The position numbers and the translations under genes were made by a program. A stretch of 64,000 bases of DNA, taken from NCBI RefSeq assembly GCF_021390935.1, contig NZ_JAJPUI010000001.1:248001-312000 (forward strand), written 5' to 3'. Source of the DNA: Streptomyces sp. CC228A (GTDB lineage: Bacteria > Actinomycetota > Actinomycetes > Streptomycetales > Streptomycetaceae). Under the pieces are notes generated by a model. That model was given only the letters and a program-made list of their open reading frames with translations. It was not told the origin of the DNA and did not search any database. Each line of letters starts with the position of its first letter. Within the stretch, counting starts at the first letter, position 1. Positions 18,601-26,932 of this stretch are shown in pieces.

Positions 18601-19857
18601 TCAGTCCTGTCCCCCGGTGCCGGCCCGGTCTCCCGGCGGGCCCCCGGCCGGCGGGGGCGCCGCGCCGGTGGCACCGGTCGGAGCGGTGAGCAGCAGCACC
18701 GCCCCCAGGACGGCCGAGACCGCGGATGCAGCAAGGATGCCGACCTTCGCCTGGCCGATCAACGCCGCGTCGGTGAAGGCGAGGTCGGTGATGAACAAGG
18801 AGACGGTGAAGCCGATACCCCCCAACGCGGCGGCACCGAGGATCTCCCGGCGGTGCATGTCCCCCGGCAGGGTCCCCCAGCCCAGCCGCCGCACCAGGTG
18901 GGCGACCCCTCCGATACCGACGATCTTGCCGGCGACGAGTCCGACCGCGACCGCCCAGGTGACGGACTGGCCGAAGGCGTCACCCAGCGCGCCGCCGCGG
19001 AGGTCCACGCCCGCGTTGGCCAGCGCGAAGACGGGGACGATGAGGAAGGCGCTGACCGGGTGCAGGGAGTGCACCAGATCGTTCAGGACCTCGCGGCCGC
19101 CGACGGGCCGGGCCGGGGTGAGCAGTCCGAGGGCGACCCCGGCGAGCGTGGCGTGCACCCCGGACTCCAGGGTGGCGAACCAGACGAGCACCCCCACGGG
19201 TACGTACGCCCAGGGCGAGCTCACGCCCGCCCGCCGCATGCCCGCGGCGACCAGCAGCCCGGCCACGGCGGCGGCCAGCCACCAGAGACCCACGCTCCCG
19301 GTGTAGAAGAGCGCGATGACGCCGATGGCGAGGATATCGTCGACGATGGCGACGCTGAGCAGGAAGAGCTTCGCGCCGGTGGAGGCGCGGCGGCCCAGCA
19401 GGGCCAGGATTCCCACGGCGAAGGCGATGTCGGTGGCCATCGGGATGCCCCAGCCGCGGCCCGCCTCCCCGCCTCCGGCGAGGGCCGCGTACAGCAGGGC
19501 GGGAAGCACGACGCCGCCGACGGCGGCCAGCGCGGGCAGGGCCGCGGCCCGGCGGTCGCGCAGTTCCCCCACGGCCAGTTCCCGCTTGATCTCCAGGCCG
19601 ATGACGAAGAAGAAGAGGACCATCAGCCCGTCGTTGACCCAGTGCTGCAGATCGTGGGTGATGCTCGCGTCCCCGCCGCCGAGGGTGATCTTCTGCGCCC
19701 AGAACGCGGCGTACCCGTCGGCGGCGGGGCTGTTGGCCCACACGAGCGCCACGAGCGCGGCGAGGACGAGCACGAGGCCGCCCGCGCTCTCCGCGTGCAG
19801 GAACGCCCGCAGCGGGGAGAGGACCGCGAGCGTCGCACGCCTGATCGGACCGGTCAC
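18601..19857 (-). CDS. nhaA: Na+/H+ antiporter NhaA
   Basis: A 418-residue antiporter that exchanges sodium for protons at the cytoplasmic membrane. Family landmarks are FFFVIGLEIKRE, the MATDIAFAVGILALLG helix and the paired aspartates of VAIVDDILAIGVIALFY that form the ion site. About twelve hydrophobic segments are visible. The start is GTG at 19857 with GGAAGG upstream. The C-terminus is a Pro/Gly tail. It may share a transcript direction with the TerC gene 428 bp downstream but is separated from it by repeats. Confidence 0.95.
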   Translation of the reverse strand: MTGPIRRATLAVLSPLRAFLHAESAGGLVLVLAALVALVWANSPAADGYAAFWAQKITLGGGDASITHDLQHWVNDGLMVLFFFVIGLEIKRELAVGELRDRRAAALPALAAVGGVVLPALLYAALAGGGEAGRGWGIPMATDIAFAVGILALLGRRASTGAKLFLLSVAIVDDILAIGVIALFYTGSVGLWWLAAAVAGLLVAAGMRRAGVSSPWAYVPVGVLVWFATLESGVHATLAGVALGLLTPARPVGGREVLNDLVHSLHPVSAFLIVPVFALANAGVDLRGGALGDAFGQSVTWAVAVGLVAGKIVGIGGVAHLVRRLGWGTLPGDMHRREILGAAALGGIGFTVSLFITDLAFTDAALIGQAKVGILAASAVSAVLGAVLLLTAPTGATGAAPPPAGGPPGDRAGTGGQD

Positions 19858-20142
19858 GCCTTCCGTCGCCTCCTGTCACGGTGGTCGCTGTTCGCCCGCG
19901 GGGCGGCGCACACGTTCGCTCCGACTTTCACAGAGATCCGTACGGGTCGCAGCCGCGACCCACCGGACGGCGGGTCCGACGTCGGCCGTTTCCCTCCGCA
20001 GGGGCGGGAGGGGCGGCCGGGGAGCCGTGCGGGGCTTCCCCGGCCGGGACGCGGCCGGGGAGGGGTTCGGGAGGCCCGGGTGCGGCCGGCCGGGGACGCG
20101 GCAGGCCCGGGACGCGGCAGGCCCGGGTGCGGCCCGTGGCGG
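19858..20142. repeat. GC-rich gap with a 16-bp tandem duplication
   Basis: Two perfect adjacent copies of GACGCGGCAGGCCCGG occupy 20095-20126, next to looser relatives at 20048-20094. The less GC-rich stretch at 19900-19945 is the likely nhaA promoter area. No gene is seen. Confidence 0.5.
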
Positions 20143-21984
20143 TCAGGTGAACCACGCTCCCGTGGACAGCTCCGGGTCCGTGCCACGGGCGGTACGGGCC
20201 AGGGCCACGGCGCTGGAGACCAGTCCGACATGGCTGATCGCCTGGGGGAAGTTGCCGAGGAACGTCCCGTCGGACGGGTCGATCTGCTCCGGCAGCAGCC
20301 CCAGCCCGTTCGCGTGCGAGCACAGCCGTTCGAAGAGTTCGCCCGCCTCGTCGGTGCGCCCCTGCCCCAGGAGGTTGTCCACGAGCCAGAAGCTGCACAG
20401 CAGGAACGCTCCCTCCGGCTGGCGGTCGAGGCCGTCGGGTGAACGGTCCGGCAGGTAGCGGTACAGCAGTCCGCCGCCCGCCCCCAGCCGCTCCGCGACC
20501 GCCTTCACAGTGGCGGCCATCTTCGGGTGGTCGGCGGGCACCACGCGGCGCAGCGGCAGCGCGAGCAGCGACGCGTCGAGCGAGGTGCCGCCGCCGAGGT
20601 CCTCGGTGAGTGCGCGGACCCGGTCGTTCCAGGCGTGGTGCAGGATCCGCTCGGTCAGCTGCTCGGCCTGCCGTGCCCAGGAGTCGGCGTCGCCCGGCAG
20701 GTCCAGTCGGCGCGCGAGCCTGGCGGCCCGGTCGAGGGCCACCTGGCACATGGCCGCCGAGTAGGTGAAGGGCCGACCGGACGTGCGGACCTCCCAGATG
20801 CCGTGATCGGGGGTACGCCAGGCGTGTCCGGCCCGCTCGGCGAGCCCCGCCAGCCACTGCCACAGCCGCGGGTCGAAGGTGCCACCGGTCGCCGCCCGCT
20901 GGAAGGCGCAGTCGAGGATCTCCCCGTACACGTCGTGCTGGGTCTGCTCGACGGCCGCGTTCCCCCACCGCACCGGGGCGGAGCGGCGGTGGCCTTCGAG
21001 TTCCTCGTCCACGGACTCCGGGGCCGGTACGTTCCCGTCGATGTCGTACAGCACCCGCGGCTGGTGGTTGTGGCGTGCGGCGGCCAGGGCCCAGTCCAGG
21101 AAGCCCCCGGCCTCCTGCGGGAGCCCGATACGGCGCAGGGCGAACACGGTGTAGGCGGCGTCGCGGATCCAGGAGTAGCGGTAGTCCCAGTTCCGCGTGC
21201 CTCCGATGTGCTCGGGCAGCGAGGACGTGGGGGCGGCGATGATCGCCCCGTTCTCGACGTGGTCGAGGAGCTTCAGGGTCAGGGCCGACCGGCGCACGAG
21301 GTCGGGGCGCGGCACGCCCTCGACCACGAAGCCGGCCCAGCGCCGCCAGGCGCGCAGCGTGGCCTGGAGGCCGTCGTCCGCCGAGTCGTACGGGCTGGGT
21401 GAGGGATCCCAGCGCAGCCGGACCACCAGTTCCTGCCCCGCCTGGAGGGTCACTTCCGGGTCGGCGGGGGCCAGCGGAGGCGACGACCTCAGGTGCAGGG
21501 TGAGGTCCTGCCTGCGGCAGTCGAGCAGCCATGCGTCGCCGCTGCGCCGCACGTGGGCGCCGCCGCGCGGCTCCAGGTGGAGCCGGAGGGTGACCTCGCC
21601 GCGGGTGACCCGGGCGCGGCGGACGAGTTCCCCGGCGGCCGCCGGGGCGTCCTCCTCCAGCCTCGCGCCGGGGCGCAGGAGGAAGGCGTCCGTCACCTCG
21701 ACGGCTCCGCTGTCCGTGCGCAGTTCCGTGACCAGGACGGCGGTGTCGTCGACGTAGCGCTGCCGGCTCTCCCGCACGTCCGCCGGGGAGAGCCGGAACG
21801 TGCCGCCGTGGCGCCGGTCGAGCAGCGAGCAGAACACGGGGTCCGCGTCGAACCGGGGGACGCACATGAAACTGATCTCCGTGTCCCGGCCGACCAGGGC
21901 GCTGCCGCGGCCGTCGCCGATCAGGCCGTGGTCCTCGATCGGCAGGTATCCCTCTTTCCGTGTGGGTGGTTGCCAGAGCGTCAT
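20143..21984 (-). CDS. Glycoside hydrolase family 15 protein (glucoamylase/trehalase-like)
   Basis: A 613-residue cytosolic enzyme with an N-terminal beta-sandwich (about 1-210) and a C-terminal (alpha/alpha)6 barrel. The signature GGTRNWDYRYSWIRDA is typical of the actinobacterial GH15 group that includes trehalases. The general acid is the Glu of HGIWEVR and the general base the Glu of LLPEQIDP. No signal peptide is present, which favours an intracellular substrate such as trehalose or maltodextrin. It is monocistronic. Substrate cannot be decided from sequence. Confidence 0.9.
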   Translation of the reverse strand: MTLWQPPTRKEGYLPIEDHGLIGDGRGSALVGRDTEISFMCVPRFDADPVFCSLLDRRHGGTFRLSPADVRESRQRYVDDTAVLVTELRTDSGAVEVTDAFLLRPGARLEEDAPAAAGELVRRARVTRGEVTLRLHLEPRGGAHVRRSGDAWLLDCRRQDLTLHLRSSPPLAPADPEVTLQAGQELVVRLRWDPSPSPYDSADDGLQATLRAWRRWAGFVVEGVPRPDLVRRSALTLKLLDHVENGAIIAAPTSSLPEHIGGTRNWDYRYSWIRDAAYTVFALRRIGLPQEAGGFLDWALAAARHNHQPRVLYDIDGNVPAPESVDEELEGHRRSAPVRWGNAAVEQTQHDVYGEILDCAFQRAATGGTFDPRLWQWLAGLAERAGHAWRTPDHGIWEVRTSGRPFTYSAAMCQVALDRAARLARRLDLPGDADSWARQAEQLTERILHHAWNDRVRALTEDLGGGTSLDASLLALPLRRVVPADHPKMAATVKAVAERLGAGGGLLYRYLPDRSPDGLDRQPEGAFLLCSFWLVDNLLGQGRTDEAGELFERLCSHANGLGLLPEQIDPSDGTFLGNFPQAISHVGLVSSAVALARTARGTDPELSTGAWFT

Positions 21985-22164
21985 GCGTCCGCAAGTACCC
22001 AGAACCGCGCACTTGATCGCTACGTCGGCACCGCGTCGTGCGACCGGTGCCCCGCGGGGGTCAGGCCGTGGACCCGAGCCGTGCCGTCCGCGGCCCGTGC
22101 GCTCCCGCTTGCAGCGGCGTCCGGGCAGGCGGCATGCACCTGTCGAGCCGGGCCGCGCCCCGGT

Positions 22165-22557
22165 TCAGATGCCGGGGCCGTACCCGGGGTCCGGGTGCTG
22201 GCGCGGGGTCCACCACTCGGTGAGGCCCCACACGCCGAGCGCGATCGCGGCCACGGCGGCGATCCCCGCGGCCCACGGGCGGCGCGTCCAGCGCAGGCCC
22301 AGCATCCAGGCCGCGAGCGGGACCGCCGCGCCGCCGAGCACGATGAGGGGCAGGTCGACGAAGACCACGCTGAGATCGCGGGCGTGGGCCTCGAAGCCGC
22401 CGTCGATGCTGAACGCGGCACGGGGCGTCCAGACGACCGCCCCGGTCGTCGCCCCCGCTGCCGTGAGCAGGCAGCCGGCCGTGTCCCTCGCCGCTCCGCC
22501 GGATCCGGCTGTCGGCGTCGTGCTTCCCGTTCCTCTGCTTCCTTTGCGTATGCCCAT
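22165..22557 (-). CDS. Small membrane protein of unknown function
   Basis: A 130-residue protein with a Ser/Thr/Gly-rich start followed by about three hydrophobic segments (DTAGCLLTAAGATTGAVVW, VFVDLPLIVLGGAAVPLAAW and AAGIAAVAAIALGVWGL) and a short Pro/Gly tail. AGGGG lies close to the ATG at 22557, so the exact start is uncertain. It is 180 bp downstream of the end of the GH15 promoter region, on the same strand. I do not recognise a family. Confidence 0.6.
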   Translation of the reverse strand: MGIRKGSRGTGSTTPTAGSGGAARDTAGCLLTAAGATTGAVVWTPRAAFSIDGGFEAHARDLSVVFVDLPLIVLGGAAVPLAAWMLGLRWTRRPWAAGIAAVAAIALGVWGLTEWWTPRQHPDPGYGPGI

Positions 22558-22989
22558 GCCCCTGCCGGACGCACGAGCGCTTCCTGTGGTTCCGGCGGGG
22601 CCGCGGCGGCCCGTCGGGGGCGGCTGCCCGAACCGCCGGCGCCCCGTCCGAGGGCATACGGGCTCGTCCCTGCTCGCCACCGTGACACCCCTGTGGCGAG
22701 CGGTCCGGGAAACGGCCGCCGGGCGCCGTGGCGTCGCCGAGCCGGGCGGCACCCTGGTGACGGCCTGCGGCCTCCGTGACCACCGTGGCGGCTGCCGCCG
22801 GGCCCCGGGCCGGGCGCGGCCGTACGCCCTACGCCGCAGGCAGCGGCAATCGGCTGACCCCGCGCTGGACGCCCCCGCGGCCCCAGCGGAGCAGGAGGGA
22901 GCGCGCGGCACGGCGTACCCCGCGCATGGCCGCAGCACCCGTGCCGGGCGTCGCGCCGGACCGCGCTGAGCGCCGGCTGCCGGAGCGAG

Positions 22990-23351
22990 CGCACCCGCCG
23001 ACGGGGCACGACGAGGGACACGCGCCCGTGCGGGGCGCGCCGGCCGGGACGGGTTCGGCTGCCGCACGCGCGGCGCTCGGCAGCGGGCCCGAACCGGCGG
23101 TACTCACCGGGCACCACCTCGGCCGGGGCCGGCTGCGGGCCCCGGGCAGCACGCAGACCTGGACCTCCGCGCCCGGGAGCTGCTGCGTCAGCGGGAGCGG
23201 GTGGCGGGTCTCCTGGCGCGGCGCACAGGGCGGGAGGCCGCCCGGGTGCGGGCCGGTCTCGCGCGGGATGCGGGTGCTCGACGCGACCGGCGCACAGGCG
23301 CACGGCCTCGTGGACGAGGTGGTCCGCGGCCGGCGGGAGGCGGGCCGTTGA
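22990..23351 (+). pseudogene. ClpP-like protease subunit relic
   Basis: Two frames together give the C-terminal half of a ClpP-type serine protease. One frame reads AVLTGHHLG near 23097. A second (23132-23267) reads AAGPGQHADLDLRARELLRQ followed by RERVAGLLARRTGREAARV. The first frame resumes at 23268 with MRVLDATGAQAHGLVDEVV and stops at 23351. The LDLRARELLRQRERVA and HGLVDEVV stretches are typical of ClpP helix E/F and C-terminus. A loss of one base before 23132 is compensated by a gain near 23268. The N-terminal part is not recognisable apart from a faint GSAAA near the expected catalytic Ser. I read it as a decayed gene. Confidence 0.55.
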
Positions 23352-23665
23352 CTCCCGCCCGGGCGTCGGAGCCGCCGCCCCTGCCCGCGCTGCCCCAGGC
23401 GGAGGGTGCCTGCGCGGGCGGCTGTCCGGACACCGTGGACCTCCTGGCCCGCCTCGGCCCCGCCCGCTGCGCGCACACATACGGCGCACCGCGTGCGGGC
23501 CGGGCGCTGGTCGGGCGGGCCGCCGTGCTGCGCGACGCGCTGCCCCCGATGCACGAGCGGGGCGGGCACGAGGTGCACGCCCCGACCCTGGCGCGTGCGC
23601 TGCGTGCGCTGGACGGTGAGCGGCGCACCGGCCGTGTGACGCTGCCTCAAGATCCCGTGCGCTGA
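23348..23665 (+). CDS. Hypothetical protein after the ClpP relic
   Basis: An open frame of 105 codons from a TTG that overlaps the relic's stop (TTGA). Third positions are strongly G/C and the second half has plausible composition (TVDLLARLGPARCAHTYGAP, ALRALDGERRTGRV). There is no ribosome site beyond possible coupling to the broken upstream gene. I recognise no domain. It may itself be degenerate. Confidence 0.35.
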   Translation: MTPARASEPPPLPALPQAEGACAGGCPDTVDLLARLGPARCAHTYGAPRAGRALVGRAAVLRDALPPMHERGGHEVHAPTLARALRALDGERRTGRVTLPQDPVR

Positions 23666-24017
23666 CCGGTTTCAGGCCCGTCCGTGCGACGGGCCCTCGC
23701 CCGTTCGGCCGACGCAAACGGACGAACTTCGTACGGCGCGACTTGCGGGCGCAGTGGACGCAGTCGACGGCGCACGGCCGCTCCGCCGCTGGTACGGGGC
23801 TCAGTAGCGCTACGCCACGGGCCCGTGCGGACGCCTTGTCCACCTGATCGGATCAGTCGTGACGAGGCTCACACCGCTCATTTCGCTCTCGGGATTCCGG
23901 CGGCCGGCGGGAAAGATCCGTCTCGACGACAAGCCCCCGCCACCCCGGCGGGGCGGTCCGGGCGGACGCCGAGTCCTGCCGCCGTCCGGACGCCAGGTCG
24001 ACACCAGTGGATCGGCA

Positions 24018-24153
24018 GGAGTGGAGGACCCGAGCAGTACGGGACGACCGACCGCGCACCGCGGGGTCGCCAGTCCCTTGGGGTGAAGCCGCGTCAGCGG
24101 CCGGGCATCTTCGTCCTGTCCGAACCCGACAGGCAATCCTTCACAGGCGGACT
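24018..24153 (+). promoter_or_regulatory. ydaO/yuaA-type c-di-AMP riboswitch
   Basis: The leader of the NlpC/P60 gene carries the conserved ydaO blocks in order: AGCAGTACGGGACGACCGAC (from 24034), CGGGGTCGCCAGTCCC (24062-24077), TTGGGGTGAAGCCG (24079-24092), and CCGAACCCGACAG with a nearby CAGGCGG (24120-24150). In streptomycetes this element precedes cell-wall hydrolase genes and switches them off when cyclic di-AMP is high. The element ends about 17 bp before the GTG start, so control of translation or termination is possible. Confidence 0.8.
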
Positions 24154-24169
24154 GACGAAGGGTACTGCC

Positions 24170-24739
24170 GTGCCGACGCAGAATCAGGTCCCGTCCCCCC
24201 TCACCTCCGACTCCCCCGCAGCGCCGCCTCCCACCGGGGGTCCCGCGCAGCGCACCGGCGGCCACCACGCCGCCGGCCACACCTCCACCGCCGCCAGGAT
24301 CGCCCGGGTCCTGTCCGCGCTCACCCTCGCCGCCGTGGGCGGGACGCTGCTGACGCCCGGAGCCGCACCGGAGGCGCAGGCCGCCCCGGCCGTGGCGCAC
24401 AAGGCGCTGAACGTGGCCGCCTCCAAGAAGGGCTCCCCGTACCAGTGGGGAGCGGCGGGCCCGCACCGCTTCGACTGCTCGGGGCTGACGCTCCACTCGT
24501 ACAAGCGGGCCGGCAAGAAGCTGCCCCGCACCGCGCAGGCGCAGTACAACAAGACGCGGCGGATCTCGAAGACCCACCGCCGCAAGGGTGACCTCGTGTT
24601 CTTCCACGGCCGCGGCGGTGTCTACCACGTGGGCATCTACGCCGGGAACAACAAGGTCTGGCACTCGCCGAAGCGCGGGTCGTGGGTGAAGCTGGACCGC
24701 ATCTGGTCGCGGTCGGTCTCGTACGGCCGCGTGCGCTGA
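24170..24739 (+). CDS. NlpC/P60 cell-wall peptidase
   Basis: A 189-residue secreted cysteine peptidase that should cut peptide stems of peptidoglycan. The signal region (about 42-73, hydrophobic core LSALTLAAVGGTLLTPG, Ala cleavage sites) follows a long Pro/Ser/His N-terminus. The NlpC/P60 domain covers about 78-189 with Cys103 (FDCSGLT), His153 (VYHVGIYAG) and a third polar residue His165 (VWHSP). The GTG at 24170 has GAAGGG 7 bp upstream. It lacks a wall-binding domain. A c-di-AMP riboswitch in its leader links it to growth and osmotic control. It ends convergent with the next gene. Confidence 0.93.
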   Translation: MPTQNQVPSPLTSDSPAAPPPTGGPAQRTGGHHAAGHTSTAARIARVLSALTLAAVGGTLLTPGAAPEAQAAPAVAHKALNVAASKKGSPYQWGAAGPHRFDCSGLTLHSYKRAGKKLPRTAQAQYNKTRRISKTHRRKGDLVFFHGRGGVYHVGIYAGNNKVWHSPKRGSWVKLDRIWSRSVSYGRVR

Positions 24740-24861
24740 CCCGCGGGCACGCCCGGTGCCCTGCCGTGCGGTACGGGGACTCCCGTGGGCAGCGTCCCGC
24801 GGGCGCCCCCGTACCGTCGGGCCGCGCCGCCGTGCCGGGTGCCGGGGGCGCCCTGCGTCGG

Positions 24862-25290
24862 CTACGGCACCGGTGCGGGCCAGGGCAGGGCGATCCACAC
24901 TGTCTTGCCGCCCTCGTCGGTGGGGGTGACCGACAGGCGGCCGCCGCGCTCGGCGGCCAGCCACCGGATGATCACCATGCCGCGTCCGTTGTCCTGTTGG
25001 ACGGCCGCCGGGAGCCGCTGCGGCCAGCGCGGATGGCTGTCGGTGACACCGATGCGCAGCCGTTCCTCGCGTTCCAGCCGTACGTCGACGGTGAAGGTGG
25101 GCGACTGGCCGAAGGTGTGCTGCACGGCGTTCGTGGCGAGTTCGGAGACGATCAGCCGGACGGCGTCGCCGATGTCGGCGCCTTCCGGCAGGCCCCAGTC
25201 GGCGAGGACGTCGCTGACGTATCTGCGGGCGGCGGACACCGAGGCCGGATCGCTCGGCAGGGTGACGGACGCTTCCTGGTGATCTGCCAT
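24862..25290 (-). CDS. RsbW-like ATP-binding regulatory protein
   Basis: A 142-residue HATPase_c protein of the anti-sigma-factor kinase type that is abundant in Streptomyces. The N box is VSELATNAVQH, and the G boxes are VTDSHPRWP and QQDNGRGMVIIRWL. Such proteins bind ATP and may phosphorylate an anti-anti-sigma partner, but no partner gene lies nearby. The ATG at 25290 follows a GGGAAAGGGA stretch on its strand. Streptomyces carries dozens of orphans of this kind, so the target is unknown. Confidence 0.88.
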   Translation of the reverse strand: MADHQEASVTLPSDPASVSAARRYVSDVLADWGLPEGADIGDAVRLIVSELATNAVQHTFGQSPTFTVDVRLEREERLRIGVTDSHPRWPQRLPAAVQQDNGRGMVIIRWLAAERGGRLSVTPTDEGGKTVWIALPWPAPVP

Positions 25291-25770
25291 GGCGACACTG
25301 TCCCTTTCCCGCCGGGGCCGGGTCTGCCACGCGACTGCGGGGGCTGGCGCGGTCGGCCTCGGACTGTGTGTTTCGCGTCGTCAGACTGCCACCGATGTCA
25401 CCGTGACGAGGACCGATCCACCAAGATATGCAGATATCTGTCGCTCGATGCGGTGAACCCTGCCACGTGCGAACGGATTCCCCGGGCCCCGCGCCCGGAA
25501 TCGGAGCGGCTCCGGCAGTGGCCGGATCCGTCAGCCGCACCGCAGGCGAACACGCCGCCCGGGGCCCGTACGACGCGCACCGGGGCAGCCGACCCCGCGG
25601 CCGCGGCAGCAGCCGCCCTCCGGGGCCGTACCACAGCCGCCGGCCCGCCCCGGCACGTCCGCCCCACCCGGTATGGACGTGCTGAGCGCTCGCTTGCGCG
25701 GAGGCGCGGCGGCATGGGCGCGGCGGCATCGGGGGCGCACGTCGGCCCCCGCGCGCCGGCGCCGGTCGCC
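25291..25770. other. Intergenic region with an AT-rich palindrome
   Basis: A 480-bp gap between two minus-strand genes. At 25424-25440 AGATATG is followed by the perfect palindrome CAGATATCTG (25431-25440), an unusual AT-rich spot about 140 bp upstream of the ATP-binding protein gene; it may be its operator or promoter. Bases 25450-25770 are GC-rich, with open frames in several phases but no protein-like sequence. Confidence 0.4.
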
Positions 25771-26478
25771 TCAGTCGAGGACGTGCCGCAGGTAGGCGTG
25801 CGGGGCGGCGAGGTAGCGGCGCCAGTGGTCGACGAGTTCGAGTTCGTGCCAGGCCGCCCGGCGCATGCCGTGCTCGCCCACCTCCACGATGTCCGCGCCG
25901 GGCAGCGCGGTCAGCAGCGGGGAGTGGGTGGCGCACACGACCTGGCCGCCGTTGCGCACGAGCTGGTGGATGTGGCCGAGCAGTTCCAGGCAGGACGCGA
26001 AGGACAGCGCGGCTTCGGGCTCGTCCATCACGTACAGCCCCGGCGCCGCGAACTTGCTGCGGAAGGCGGCGAGGAACCCCTCGCCGTGGCTGACCGCGTC
26101 CGGCCCGACCCCTTCCCGTTCCAGTGCGTCGAGCGCTGTCTCGGCCCGCAGGAAGAACCCCTTGCGCGCGGACCAGCTGCCCAGCATGCGGCGGCCGCCC
26201 GGGGCCGCGTCGAAGCGGATCCGCTCGCCCAGGACCGACTTGGGGCGGTGACTGGCGTAGCGCCAGTCGTGCGAGCCGCCCCAGGAGTCCAGGCCGAACC
26301 CTTCCGCGAGCGCCTCCACGAGGGTGGACTTGCCCGAGCCGTTCTCCCCTACGAGGAAGGTGACCGGCGCGCTGAACCGCAGCCCGTCCGCCAGCAGCGC
26401 ACGCACGGACGGTACCGACCAGGGCCACTCGTCCTCGTCGTAGTCGGCCACACGTACGTACGCGTGTTCGATGATCAC
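25771..26478 (-). CDS. AAA family ATPase (ABC-type fold)
   Basis: A 235-residue single-domain ATPase. Walker A is GENGSGKST (about 43-51), Walker B is GLYVMDEPEAALS, and an H-loop follows in ATHSPLL. A DEPEAALS sequence next to a Walker B of this type is seen in OLD/RecF-like and ABC-like ATPases of unknown role. I chose the GTG at 26478 since GGGAGAA lies 8 bp upstream; a GTG at 26496 has none. It has no membrane segment and no permease partner, so it is not a transporter in its own operon. Confidence 0.82.
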   Translation of the reverse strand: MIIEHAYVRVADYDEDEWPWSVPSVRALLADGLRFSAPVTFLVGENGSGKSTLVEALAEGFGLDSWGGSHDWRYASHRPKSVLGERIRFDAAPGGRRMLGSWSARKGFFLRAETALDALEREGVGPDAVSHGEGFLAAFRSKFAAPGLYVMDEPEAALSFASCLELLGHIHQLVRNGGQVVCATHSPLLTALPGADIVEVGEHGMRRAAWHELELVDHWRRYLAAPHAYLRHVLD

Positions 26479-26932
26479 TGGCTGATTCTCCCACACAGCG
26501 GGACGAACACGTCCGGTGCCGCTCGCCGGAAGCCCTCACCCTGGGCGGGCACACGGCCGCCGCCGCGTGGGCGCGGCGAGCGCCGGGCCGGCGGCCGCAT
26601 GCCCGGGCCGCGCCGCTCCGGCGTCACCCACGCACGCGCAGGAATCCGCACGACCAGGGCGAGAGGGGTGGTCCGCGACGGTCGCGCATCACGCGACCGC
26701 CCTGCCTCACGCACCCGCAGGGAATCGAGCCGAGCCGCGGGCGGCCCGGCAGCAGCGGTACGCCGAGAGGGCCGCACGCCGAGAGAGGCGGCATTCCGCC
26801 ACCGGCTCCGTGCCCGCCCCCGAACCCCGGGGGCTCCGACCGTCCGCCGTGGCGGGCGCGGCGTCCGCACGCGACCACGGGGTGCCGGCGGCCCCGTCGG
26901 GCCGCCGCTCCCCGGCGCCTCCCGCGGGCGGC
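26479..26932. other. GC-rich gap, no gene seen
   Basis: 454 bp between the ATPase gene start and the bioF end, both on the minus strand. Open frames are of shadow type. I saw no convincing hairpin or repeat. Confidence 0.4.
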
